A DNA stretch of 42,361 nt from JAZKDW01 sp040387375 (GTDB lineage: Bacteria; Pseudomonadota; Gammaproteobacteria; Burkholderiales; Burkholderiaceae_D). Below, in pieces: positions 7,766-16,651 of this stretch (within the stretch, counting starts at the first letter, position 1; each line of letters starts with the position of its first letter). The notes beneath the pieces are model-generated. The model was not told the origin of the DNA. It worked only from the letters and a program-made list of their open reading frames with translations, and made no database searches. The position numbers and the translations under genes are program-made. The DNA lies in the NCBI GenBank assembly GCA_040387375.1, contig JAZKDW010000045.1, positions 1-42,361 of the forward strand, read 5' to 3'.

Positions 7766-9468
7766 ATGAAATTTTCCCATATCAAAGACTGGATGCGCCT
7801 GCTCCTCATCGCGAGCATGGCAATCACGCTTGCCGCCTGTGGTGGCGACGATAATGACAATGACAACGGCTTCTCGAGCAACGTTTCCGACGGCATGATG
7901 CTCGCCAGCGTCACCTTTACTGAGCCGGTTACCCAAGCTGCGACGGCCGAACTTGTCAATACGTATGCGGCAGTGCTGGACGCGTCGCAGACTGTGCCGG
8001 CTACCAACAGCCCTGCGGTCGGGGACGCGACAATTGTCTTCAATCCGGCCACGAGCCTGCTCACGGTGACGCTGATAACCAGTGGCATTGGCGGGACAGC
8101 GGCGACAATCCGGTCCGGTGCGCCCGGTGTCAATGGTGACGTGGCATTTACCCTGACAGAGGCTACGCCTGGAAGCGGCATCTGGACACTGGCTACGACG
8201 CTCACGCCTCTGCAGCTGGACACCTTCATCTCGGCACCTGGCAATTTTTACTTCAGCGTCAGCAGCGCGTCATTCCCCGAGGGCGAGATTCGTGGACAGA
8301 TCTTGCCGTACCAGGCGGCGGCAACAAGCGGCACGGGTTCCAACGGAACGACTATGGGAGCACAGATAGCCAACGCCCCCCTGTTTTTCGTATCCGCATT
8401 AAGAGGTCCGCAGGAAGTGCCGCCGACAGCAAGCACAGCGGAGGGTGCCGGGGCGCTAAAGGTGGATCCGACGACATTGCAAATGGTAGCGGCTGTCGCC
8501 ACCAACAGCATCGTGGCCAACGCTGCACACATCCATCTGGCTCCTCCGGGCCAACCGGGGCCGATCATTTTTCCGTTGACAGAGACTACTCCCGGGAGCG
8601 GCGTGTGGACAACACAGGCGACGTTGACGGCGGAGCAGCTCGATAATCTGCAATCCGGGAGTTATTACTTCAATGTTCATACCGTTGCCAATCCTGCCGG
8701 GGAAATCCGCGGCCAAATCTTTCCGGTGCAATTTGGACCCGGTGCGACGGGCGGTGGTGTATTTTCTGTCGGGAGCGACAATGGCACGGGCGTTTTAACA
8801 AGCACGGGCACGACTCCTACGGATACCAGTGCTGCGGCTTCTGATACCAATGGGTCTGACACTGTCGGTACGGGAACCACGGGTACAGGATCGTTCGGCA
8901 CAGTCGCAATTGGAAGTGGTGCTACCGGCACAGACCCATTCCGTACGGGGGGCATCGGCACAGGCACGACTGGTACAGGCTCGACCGGCATTGGCACCAC
9001 CACCGGCATTGGCACCACCACCGGCATTGGCACCACCACCGGCATTGGCACCACCACCGGCATTGGCACNNNNNNNNNNNNNNNNNNNNNNNNNNNNNNN
9101 NNNNNNNNNNNNNNNNNNNNNNNNNNNNNNNNNNNNNNNNNNNNNNNNNNNNNNNNNNNNNNNNNNNNNCCACCGGCATTGGCACCACTACCGGCCTCGG
9201 CACCACCACCCCCACCGGCATTGGCACCACTACCGGCCTCGGCACCACCACCCCCACCGGCATTGGCACCACCACCGGCTTCGGCACCACCACCGGTCTC
9301 GGCACTACCACCGGCCTTGGCACCACCACAGGTCTCGGCACCACGACAGGTCTCGGCACTACCACCGGTCTTGGCACTACCACCGGTCTTGGCACTACCA
9401 CCGGCCCTGGCGCCACTACAGGTCTAGGCACCACGACCGGCACCATGACAGGTGCGGCACTATTCTGA
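7766..9468 (+). CDS. CHRD-domain lipoprotein with Gly/Thr-rich tandem-repeat tail, interrupted by an assembly gap
   Basis: A probable outer-surface or periplasmic lipoprotein. The ATG at 7766 has GCGAGG upstream and begins a signal peptide ending in the lipobox LAAC, with Cys25 as the lipidated residue, followed by an Asp/Gly-rich linker. Two CHRD domains follow (about 68-180 and 208-320). Each ends in GEIRGQI; the second carries the AHIHLAPPG metal-like histidine segment. From about residue 400 the chain is a GIGTTT hexapeptide repeat. The 100-N gap (9070-9169) falls in this repeat. Upstream sequence is in one frame and downstream sequence continues the same GLGTTT repeat in another, ending GAALF and TGA at 9466-9468. 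The placeholder gap length therefore breaks the frame artificially. CHRD function is unknown in bacteria. Confidence 0.85.
8984..9450 (+). repeat. 18-base in-frame tandem repeat encoding Gly-(Ile/Leu)-Gly-Thr-Thr-Thr
   Basis: The unit GGCACCACCACCGGCATT repeats about five times almost perfectly before the gap. After the gap it recurs in more varied form, with CTC, CTT or TTC in the last codon, and two copies are lengthened by a Pro-Thr pair. Copies lose identity towards the 3' end, as in arrays that expand by slippage. The unit length is a multiple of three, so copy changes alter tail length and keep the frame. It is not a CRISPR: there are no unique spacers. Confidence 0.9.
9070..9169. other. 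Assembly gap of 100 N
   Basis: Exactly 100 N stand inside the tandem repeat, a conventional placeholder for a gap of unknown size. The true length is not known. To keep the lipoprotein open, the real insert must be two bases more than a multiple of three or otherwise restore the frame, because 100 N do not. Confidence 0.98.
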
Positions 9469-9512
9469 TTGTCCGCAGGACAGGCTCCTGTTTTGCCTGC
9501 TTCCAGATACAG

Positions 9513-9541
9513 GCAGGTCCGCTCCCTCACAGCGGGCCTGC
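9513..9541 (+). terminator. Terminator-like hairpin after the CHRD lipoprotein gene
   Basis: GCAGGTCCGCT (9513-9523) pairs with AGCGGGCCTGC (9531-9541) over 11 positions with one G-T pair and a 7-base loop. The stem is strong but the following bases (TATTCCTTC) are only moderately T-rich, so intrinsic termination is likely rather than sure. Confidence 0.5.
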
Positions 9542-9718
9542 TATTCCTTCATCATCGCCCGTTTCCAGGCTGATGTTCAGGACGGCTATGGGAAAACGAA
9601 TCCGTGCTGATTCACCTTGCTGCGCTTCTGCATCACGAACGCGATGCCAAGTACCCGCCCGCAAGGAACAAGGATAAAATCACGGCATTGCATTTTCAAT
9701 CGACCTGCGCTGACGCTG

Positions 9719-10816
9719 ATGACAGAAACCGCCTCTCCGGCACTGAAGGAAATTTTCGACGCCAGCCGGTTTCGTCATATTGCCGAACAAACCGCTGCGA
9801 TTCATCCTGCCTTCGATGGCGCGCAATTTCTCGCGCTGTCGCTGACCGGTCTCAACGACCTCTCGCTGCTGCAGCGGCTGCGCCGCATGACGGAAAGCCT
9901 GCATGCGACGCTGCCGGCCGATTATCGGCAAACACTGGGCATCCTGCGCCGGCTGGCGCCGCGCATCAATAACAATTTCGTGACCCTTGTGTTACCGGAT
10001 TATGTCGGCCTCTACGGGCTGGATGATTTTGATGCCTCGATGGATGCGCTGAAGTTTTTTACTGGATTTGGCTCGTCCGAGTTTGCGGTGCGGCCGTTCT
10101 TGCGGCGCGACCTGCCCCGCACGCTGGCGGTGATGGAGCGCTGGTCGCTTGACGACGGCGACGCCGTTCGCCGGCTCGCCAGCGAAGGCTGCCGTCCGCG
10201 CCTTCCCTGGTCGTTTCGGCTGGAAGCGCTGATGGCCGACCCGGCGCCGGTCGCGGTTATCCTTGAAAACCTCAAGGCCGACCCCAGTCTCTACGTCCGC
10301 AAATCGGTGGCAAACCATCTCAACGACATCACCCGCGATCATCCTGCCTGGGTATTGGATCGCATCGAGAGCTGGCAGCTCGGCACGCCGCATACCGCCT
10401 GGATTGCAAAGCGCGCGCTGCGCACCCTGATCAAGAAGGGCGACCAGCGTGCGCTGGCGGTGATCGGCGCCGGCGCGGCACCGAAGGTGCGCGTGCACGA
10501 CCTGCTGCTGTCCCCGCGGCAGCTCACTCTTGGCGGCCGGCTCAGCCTGTCATGCCGGCTGGAGTCGGCATCGTCCGAAAGCCAGCGCCTGGTGATCGAC
10601 TACATCGTGCACTACGTAAAAAAATCCGGCGCCACATCGGCCAAGGTGTTCAAACTGAAGGAACTCACGCTCGGCGCGGGGGAATCGGTGTCGATCGCAC
10701 GCGAGCAGCAGATCCGTGATTTCACCACGCGCGTCCATCACGCCGGACGCCACGAAGTCGACATCGTCATCAATGGCGAACGCCTCGCAAGGGATTTTTT
10801 CCACCTTTCCCGATAG
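9719..10816 (+). CDS. DNA alkylation repair protein (AlkC/AlkD-like HEAT-repeat glycosylase family)
   Basis: A 365-residue cytoplasmic protein. Residues about 1-260 are helical HEAT-like repeats, including DPSLYVRKSVANHLNDI and the following helix pair, the pattern of AlkC/AlkD-type non-base-flipping DNA glycosylases that remove alkylated purines. Residues about 265-365 look like a beta-rich domain (HDLLLSPRQLTLGGRLSLS...), matching the Ig-like C-terminal extension known in some AlkC proteins. The frame is open upstream, but MTETASPALKEIF at 9719 is the natural start. It stands alone, with no alkA, ada or alkB beside it. Assignment to the family is firm; which lesion it repairs is not visible. 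Confidence 0.85.
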   Translation: MTETASPALKEIFDASRFRHIAEQTAAIHPAFDGAQFLALSLTGLNDLSLLQRLRRMTESLHATLPADYRQTLGILRRLAPRINNNFVTLVLPDYVGLYGLDDFDASMDALKFFTGFGSSEFAVRPFLRRDLPRTLAVMERWSLDDGDAVRRLASEGCRPRLPWSFRLEALMADPAPVAVILENLKADPSLYVRKSVANHLNDITRDHPAWVLDRIESWQLGTPHTAWIAKRALRTLIKKGDQRALAVIGAGAAPKVRVHDLLLSPRQLTLGGRLSLSCRLESASSESQRLVIDYIVHYVKKSGATSAKVFKLKELTLGAGESVSIAREQQIRDFTTRVHHAGRHEVDIVINGERLARDFFHLSR

Positions 10817-10893
10817 CCGGATTGATTGGCGCCTGGCGGAAGTTTCTCCCGCACCGCAGGCTGGCCGGTATTCCACATGTTCTCCGCTGTTCA

Positions 10894-10922
10894 CTGTACG
10901 TCCTATGCGGCCTAGCGTACAG
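10894..10922. promoter_or_regulatory. Inverted repeat CTGTACG...CGTACAG upstream of the YXWGXW gene
   Basis: Perfect 7-base arms (10894-10900 and 10916-10922) are separated by 15 bases and lie about 60 bases before the gene at 10978. A TTATAAA stretch follows around 10942-10948 and could be its -10 region. The arms could be a regulator site or a hairpin; nothing distinguishes these. Confidence 0.3.
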
Positions 10923-10977
10923 AGGCGCCGGCCGAGACGGGTTATAAAGAGTCATAGACCCCAATCACCAGGAGTTC

Positions 10978-11391
10978 ATGATGATCAAGAAATTGCTTAT
11001 TGCTACCCTTGTTGCGGGATCGCTGGCCAGCGTCACGCTGCCTTCGACATCTGCCACCATCGTTGTACAAAGCGCGCCACCGCCCCTCCGTACCGAACGC
11101 ATTCCACCTGCGCGACGTGGTTATGTATGGGTGCCGGGTCACTGGGATTGGCGTGGCAACCGTCATCAGTGGGTGAAGGGCACCTATGTGCGCGCGCGTC
11201 CTGGCTATTCCTATAACCAGCCGCGCTGGGAACAGCGCGACGGCCGCTGGTACCTGGAGCGCGGCGCCTGGGCACGCGGTGGCGGGGACCGGGATGGCGA
11301 CGGCGTACGCAACCGCAACGACCGCGACCGTGATGGCGATGGTGTGCCGAACCGCCGCGACGATCGCCCCAACAATCCGAACCGCAACTGA
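10978..11391 (+). CDS. Small secreted YXWGXW-repeat protein with Asp-rich RDGDGV tail
   Basis: A 137-residue exported protein. A signal peptide spans about residues 2-26 (KKLLIATLVAGSLASVTLPS, cleavage near STSA). The mature part has YXWGXW-type repeats (YVWVPGHWDWRGN, then PRWEQRDGRWYLERGAW). It ends in a tail with two D-x-D-x-D units (DRDGDGVRNR and DRDGDGVPNR) that resemble thrombospondin type-3/EF-loop calcium sites. Two ATGs are adjacent (10978, 10981); GGAG at 10971 suits the second slightly better. The next gene carries the same tail, so the two are probably a related envelope pair. Function is unknown. Confidence 0.82.
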   Translation: MMIKKLLIATLVAGSLASVTLPSTSATIVVQSAPPPLRTERIPPARRGYVWVPGHWDWRGNRHQWVKGTYVRARPGYSYNQPRWEQRDGRWYLERGAWARGGGDRDGDGVRNRNDRDRDGDGVPNRRDDRPNNPNRN

Positions 11392-11469
11392 TAGTCGATA
11401 CGCGGCTTCGTCATTATTCCTTGCCCGGCACGTAGTGCGGGCATTGAATGAATTCGCTCAGGAGAAAAC

Positions 11470-11688
11470 ATGAAAAAACTAGTCATAGTGCTTGCTGCCG
11501 CCGGCGGTCTTTTATCCGGATGCATCGGATACGGCGTTCCTTACAATAACGAACCGGTCTACCGTTCGGACCGTGGTGATCGAGACCGCGATCGTGATGG
11601 CGTTCCGAATCGGGCCGACCGTGATCGTGATGGCGATGGCGTTCGAAACCGCGCCGACAGCAATCCGAACAATCCAAGACGTTACTGA
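11470..11688 (+). CDS. Small lipoprotein with Asp-rich DRDGDGV repeats
   Basis: A 72-residue lipoprotein: MKKLVIVLAAAGGLLSGC is a signal peptide with lipobox LSGC (Cys18). The mature chain is short and ends in DRDRDGVPNR and DRDGDGVRNR repeats, then NPNNPRRY. The tail matches that of the preceding secreted protein, which points to a shared module (calcium- or surface-binding is a guess). AGGAGA stands 6 bases ahead of the ATG. It is 78 bases after the previous gene and probably co-transcribed with it. Confidence 0.8.
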   Translation: MKKLVIVLAAAGGLLSGCIGYGVPYNNEPVYRSDRGDRDRDRDGVPNRADRDRDGDGVRNRADSNPNNPRRY

Positions 11689-11752
11689 GGGATTCACGCA
11701 GACATGACACTGATACAGCAGCAAGCATCCATCAATTACAGGAGAATCAATC

Positions 11753-11938
11753 ATGAATAAAAACCAGGTCAGCGGCGTAGCCAAAGACATTGCCGGAAAA
11801 GTTCAGGAAGGCGCCGGAAAATTAGTAGACAGCAAGGAGCAGCAAGCGAAGGGTTTGGCCAAGCAGGTAGAGGGCAAATCCGAAAAAGCGCTTGGTGATG
11901 CCAAGGAAATCGTAAAGGATGCGGTCGACAAGATTTAA
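11753..11938 (+). CDS. CsbD family stress protein
   Basis: A 61-residue, Lys/Ala/Gly-rich soluble protein. It has the CsbD pattern: NQVSGVAKDIAGKVQEGAGKL, then KGLAKQVEGKSEKALGDAKE. CsbD proteins are abundant general-stress proteins of unknown mechanism. AGGAG lies ahead of the ATG, and a strong intrinsic terminator follows at 11955-11994, so the gene is last in its transcript. Confidence 0.92.
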   Translation: MNKNQVSGVAKDIAGKVQEGAGKLVDSKEQQAKGLAKQVEGKSEKALGDAKEIVKDAVDKI

Positions 11939-11954
11939 TTGTCACTCGTCCGCA

Positions 11955-11994
11955 AAGCCTGCCCGCTGAGTCACATCAGCCGGCAGGCTTTTTT
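11955..11994 (+). terminator. Intrinsic terminator after csbD-like gene
   Basis: AAGCCTGCC (11955-11963) and GGCAGGCTT (11982-11990) form a perfect 9-base stem followed by a run of T. It ends the plus-strand small-protein run before the MFS gene. Confidence 0.85.
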
Positions 11995-12098
11995 GCGCCC
12001 TGGCAGCGCCGGCAGTCCAGGGCGGCGGCGGTTTTGTGTTCACGCTTATAATCAGCTGACCTGCCGCTTCTCCAGTGGCGCTTGCACAGACATCAACA

Positions 12099-13292
12099 AT
12101 GAACAGATCGAACGATGCATCGCCTTCGTCCTGGTGGCCGACGGCGCTGGCCGGATTTTGTGCCACGCTGATCGGGCTTGGGCTCGGCCGGTTTTCCTAT
12201 GTGGCGCTGCTGCCCTTGCTGATCGATGCGCAGTGGACCTCGACCGCCGGCGCCGCCCAGCTTGCCGCTGCCAACCTGATCGGTTACATGATAGGCGCGC
12301 TGGGAGGACACCGGCTGGCGCTGAAAACCGGCGCCGCCTGCACGATACGCGGCGCGTTGGTGACCGTGTTGCTGAGCATGCTTTCATGCAGCGTCAATTT
12401 GGGTCTGGAATGGTTATGGTTCTGGCGTCTGGCGGCCGGCATCGCGGGCGGCATGCTGATGATCCTGGCCGTGCCGTATGCTGCGAGCCGGGTGCCGGTC
12501 GCGGTGCGCGGAAAAGCGATCGGGGTGGTCTTCGCGGGGATCGGCGGCGGCATCATTCTGTCGGGTTTTGTAGTCCCGCTGCTGGGTGCCGAACATCCCG
12601 GCGCCGCATGGCTGGCGCTGTCCGCCTGTGTCGCGCTCGCCCTGGCATTTGCCTGGCCACGATTCAGCGCGCCGGAAACGCCGGCCGCTCCCGCGCCGCG
12701 TGGCCGCCTGATGCCGCGCGGCGCGCTGCTGGCGCTCTTGCTGGCCTATGCACTGGACGCGATAGGATATTTGCCGCACACCGTCTTCTGGGTCGAATAT
12801 CTGGTGCATGGGCTGCACAGGCCGGTATCGACCGGCGGCATATTCTGGGCCCTGTTCGGCGCCGGTGCGGTGATCGGTCCGCTGCTGAGCGGTTATGCGG
12901 CGGACCGGTTCGGCTTTCGCAATACCCTGATTGCCTGCTTCGCCGTCAAGGCGCTGGCGGTGGGCTTGCCGCTGGTGTCGACGTCGACCTTCGCCTTGTT
13001 TGTTTCGTCGCTGGTGGTCGGAGCGCTGACGCCAGGACTGGTCGCCGTCGTATCCGGCCGCGTCATAGAAATCGTCGGGCCCGCGGCCCATCAACCCAAC
13101 TGGGCGATGCTGACCTTCGTTTATGCGGGGATGCAGGCGCTGGCAGGCTACGCCATGGCCACTTTGTATGCGGCGACACATTCTTTCGATACCTTGTTTG
13201 CGATTGGCGCGGGGGTGCTTGGGGTGGCAGCGGTGATTCTGAGTCTGGGCGGGGAAAAGCGGAAGGAACGTGGTGCCGGCCTGGCCCGGTAA
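12099..13292 (+). CDS. YbfB/YjiJ family MFS transporter
   Basis: A 397-residue inner-membrane transporter of the major facilitator superfamily with about 12 hydrophobic helices. The opening FCATLIGLGLGRFSYVALLPLL is typical of the YbfB/YjiJ group, and GYAADRFGFRNTLIACF in the middle is an MFS loop motif. Substrate unknown. A GTG at 12075 would add eight residues; I prefer the ATG at 12099. No good ribosome site is visible for either. It stands alone behind the csbD terminator. Confidence 0.85.
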   Translation: MNRSNDASPSSWWPTALAGFCATLIGLGLGRFSYVALLPLLIDAQWTSTAGAAQLAAANLIGYMIGALGGHRLALKTGAACTIRGALVTVLLSMLSCSVNLGLEWLWFWRLAAGIAGGMLMILAVPYAASRVPVAVRGKAIGVVFAGIGGGIILSGFVVPLLGAEHPGAAWLALSACVALALAFAWPRFSAPETPAAPAPRGRLMPRGALLALLLAYALDAIGYLPHTVFWVEYLVHGLHRPVSTGGIFWALFGAGAVIGPLLSGYAADRFGFRNTLIACFAVKALAVGLPLVSTSTFALFVSSLVVGALTPGLVAVVSGRVIEIVGPAAHQPNWAMLTFVYAGMQALAGYAMATLYAATHSFDTLFAIGAGVLGVAAVILSLGGEKRKERGAGLAR

Positions 13293-13474
13293 GCGATATG
13301 CGGTCAAGCCGCAACACGGATGCATCATTCTTCCAGGATCAGTCAAATTCGGGCTTACAATTTCGAGCGCCGCCATCGGTTGATGGCGGTTCAGTCCGCC
13401 AGGCTTTATCCGTCGCTTCCGGGTCAGCGGCTGTTCAGATTGCGCTTGAGCGGCGGACCAAACTTTTTCGAAAA

Positions 13475-14092
13475 ATGCCCATGGCTTCGATGGTCCGAAT
13501 CTATGTCAGGTGCAAGGAGCCAGCGGACTTCGACCGTGTTCTCCGGCACTTTCCCGCCGCCACAATCGAGCCGCCATCCGACTTTGCCAGTGTTCCCTTT
13601 CCGGACGACGGACGCATGCTGCCCGAACAGCTGGATCAGCTGTCCAGTGAAATGGATGCCGAGCTTATCTATCTTTCATTTTCCAGCGCGACCGATACAC
13701 TGCAATTTACCCGCAGCGTGCGCGGGTCGGGCGTGCGCCATCTGCAGTATGGGATGTATGTGGAGAAAGGCCTGTGGGAAGAAGTGAGCGGCGCCATGGA
13801 TGACTGGGAGGAACCGGTCTTCTTTGCGCACGACGTGCTGGCCGACATGGACGCCGAAGATCCGGAGCGCCAGCTTGTCGAGCGGATCTACGAACAGAGA
13901 GCCATTATTGCCGGAGAAATCTATCCGATGATTGACGCCCGCGACGCGGCTCGTGCGGCTGCGGTGCAATACCGGCTCAGCGATTGGCTGGGTGACTGGC
14001 TGGACACCGGGGGTGACAGCACGATGATCGCTGGTTGGGCCACAGTATCCAGTGAACTGCCGAAGAAAAAACCATGGTGGCGTTTCTGGTGA
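13475..14092 (+). CDS. Hypothetical protein
   Basis: A soluble protein of about 205 residues that I do not recognise. It is acidic (many Asp/Glu), has no signal peptide or membrane helix, and ends PKKKPWWRFW, a basic/aromatic tail. Three in-frame ATGs crowd the start (13475, 13481, 13490); none has a clear ribosome site. MVRIYVRCKEP at 13490 looks most like a protein N-terminus. The reading frame is open much further upstream, but that part is antisense-like shadow of the MFS gene. Composition supports a real gene. The next gene begins 30 bases downstream. Confidence 0.65.
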   Translation: MPMASMVRIYVRCKEPADFDRVLRHFPAATIEPPSDFASVPFPDDGRMLPEQLDQLSSEMDAELIYLSFSSATDTLQFTRSVRGSGVRHLQYGMYVEKGLWEEVSGAMDDWEEPVFFAHDVLADMDAEDPERQLVERIYEQRAIIAGEIYPMIDARDAARAAAVQYRLSDWLGDWLDTGGDSTMIAGWATVSSELPKKKPWWRFW

Positions 14093-14122
14093 AGGTTTCT
14101 TGAGAAGCATGGAAGACACAGG

Positions 14123-14395
14123 ATGATCGGCTGGCTTTGGATGATTTGCATGACCACCACGGCAGTCAGTTCTTTTTGGCTGCTTGGCTTTTTTCCAAAT
14201 TCGCGTTTTAGCCCGATTCATCTTCTGTCAGTCTGGGTGCCGGTGTGCGTGGTAGCTGCTGTGCATTCCGCTTTGACAAACAAAATCAATCGACACAAGC
14301 GATTCACCGTCGGTGCTAATCTTGGGTTGATTGCTGCGGGTGCCGGTGCTTTGCTCCCGGGCCGGCTTGCCCATTCATGGTTGTTCGGCGGTTGA
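14123..14395 (+). CDS. Short DUF2306-like membrane protein
   Basis: A 90-residue protein with three probable helices. The C-terminal half (FSPIHLLSVWVPVCVVAAVHSALTNKINRHKRF, then AAGAGALLPGRL) has the pattern of DUF2306 predicted membrane proteins: a His-rich loop and an LLPGR end. It appears shorter than full family members, so it may be a small variant or a trimmed copy. GGAAG lies about 10 bases ahead of the ATG, and it probably shares a transcript with the gene before it. Function unknown. Confidence 0.6.
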   Translation: MIGWLWMICMTTTAVSSFWLLGFFPNSRFSPIHLLSVWVPVCVVAAVHSALTNKINRHKRFTVGANLGLIAAGAGALLPGRLAHSWLFGG

Positions 14396-14489
14396 AGGAA
14401 ATCGCGGCATGAACGTAAGTCATTCAGAGCTTTATCGAAGTCAAGCGTGGCGGGATCTGAATGAAGACATCGTGATTTGAATTCACTCT

Positions 14490-14573
14490 GGATTCCCGCC
14501 TGCGCGGGAATGACGGTAGTAATTGATACGACCTCCACTCTTACCACCGTCATTCCCGCGAACGCGGGAATCC
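14490..14573. repeat. Inverted pair of short interspersed palindromic repeats
   Basis: GGATTCCCGCCTGCGCGGGAATGACGGT (14490-14517) is followed by its near reverse complement ACCGTCATTCCCGCGAACGCGGGAATCC (14546-14573). Each arm is a small hairpin (ATTCCCGC/GCGGGAAT). The CGTCATTCCCGCG...GCGGGAAT core is common in intergenic DNA of beta- and gammaproteobacteria. It sits between converging genes and may also help end transcription from both sides. Confidence 0.75.
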
Positions 14574-14588
14574 ATAACCCGCTAGCAC

Positions 14589-14623
14589 GGGAAGGGCGCC
14601 GATAAGCGCTTTTCCACCCTACG
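14589..14623. repeat. Single REP-like unit (CACCCTACG end)
   Basis: This unit shares an identical 18-base stretch, GCGCTTTTCCACCCTACG (14606-14623), with the right half of the repeat pair at 25621-25720 (25702-25719). Here the left stem arm has decayed. It shows that the element is dispersed in this genome and not peculiar to one locus. Confidence 0.6.
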
Positions 14624-14660
14624 AAACGGCAAGTGGCGGCCGCGGAGATTCATCCACATC

Positions 14661-15667
14661 TCACCCCGCCATATCATTCAAATGGCACGCCGAAAAATGC
14701 CCGGCCGCGACTTCCTTCAGCGCCGGTCGCTCCACCGTGCAGCGTGCCATCGCATGCGGACAACGCGGATGGAAATGGCAACCCGACGGTGGATGCAACG
14801 GCGAGGGGATCTCCCCTTTGGCCGCATAAAATTCAATCTTCTTCACTTCCAGCTTCGGCGCCGATGCCAGCAGCGCCTGCGTATACGGGTGATTGGCGCG
14901 TGAAAAAATCGCATCGGTGCTTGCGCTCTCGACTACCCGCCCCAGATACATCACGGCGACGCGGTCCGATACATGCCGGACCACACCGAGGTCATGGCTG
15001 ATGAACAGATAGGTCAGGTTCAGTTCGTCGCGCAGCCGAATGAACAGGTTCAGCACCTGCGCCTGAATCGACACATCCAGCGCCGACACCGCCTCATCGC
15101 AGACCAGCAGAGCAGGGCGCACCGCCAGCGCACGGGCGATGCCGACGCGGGCGCGTTGGCCGCCGGAGAACTGGTGCGGAAAGCGCCCCAGCATCGCCGG
15201 CTCGAGGCCGACCCGCTGCAGCAAACCTTCCACGTATTCCTTCTGCTGCGCGGCATCGATCATCCGATGCACGACGGGCGCCTCACCGACAATATCCTGC
15301 ACCCGCAGGCGTGGATTGAGCGATGCATACGGGTCCTGGAAAATCATCTGCATGCCAAGCTGCGTCCGCCGTTTTCGCGCCGCATCCTGGCGATCGATAT
15401 CCTCGCCTTGCCACCAGCGGCTGCCGTCCGACAGCGCATGCAGGCCGACCGCCATGCGCGCCAGTGTCGATTTTCCGCAGCCTGATTCACCGACCAGGCC
15501 GAGCACTTCACCAGGCGCGATCGCCAGCGTCACATCCTCCACCGCGTGCACGATCTGCTCTCGGACGCCGGCGCCGAACAGCCCGGCGATCCTGGCTGCC
15601 GCATCCAGCGGCTTGACGAAACGCTTGCTTACCGCGCGCAATTCCAGCAATGGATGGACGGTCTCGC

Positions 15668-15671
<4 letters not shown>
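14661..15671 (-). CDS. dppF: Oligopeptide/dipeptide ABC transporter ATP-binding protein (DppF/OppF type)
   Basis: A 336-residue cytoplasmic ATPase. Seen: Walker A GESGCGKST, the signature motif FSGGQRARV, Walker B LLVCDEAVSALD, and the C-terminal Opp/Dpp-type cysteine region (GCHFHPRCPHAMARC). It powers uptake through DppBC. Its ATG overlaps the stop of the partner ATPase by four bases (ATGA, 15668-15671), a mark of translational coupling. The frame is open far upstream, but that extension is shadow of dppD. Last gene of the minus-strand operon. Confidence 0.93.

Positions 15672-16647
<976 letters not shown>

Positions 16648-16651
<4 letters not shown>

Noticed and set aside
9070..9169. Possible CRISPR or variable-number array around the N run
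   Set aside because: The surrounding repeats are contiguous coding units of 18 bases with no spacers; this is a protein repeat plus an assembly gap.
12092..13292. Idea that the MFS gene belongs to the csbD transcript
   Set aside because: A strong intrinsic terminator at 11955-11994 separates them.
11939..13474. N-terminal part of a 717-codon plus-strand frame
   Set aside because: It lies in another frame of the MFS gene, with Arg/Ala/Gly-rich shadow composition; only the part from 13475 looks like protein.
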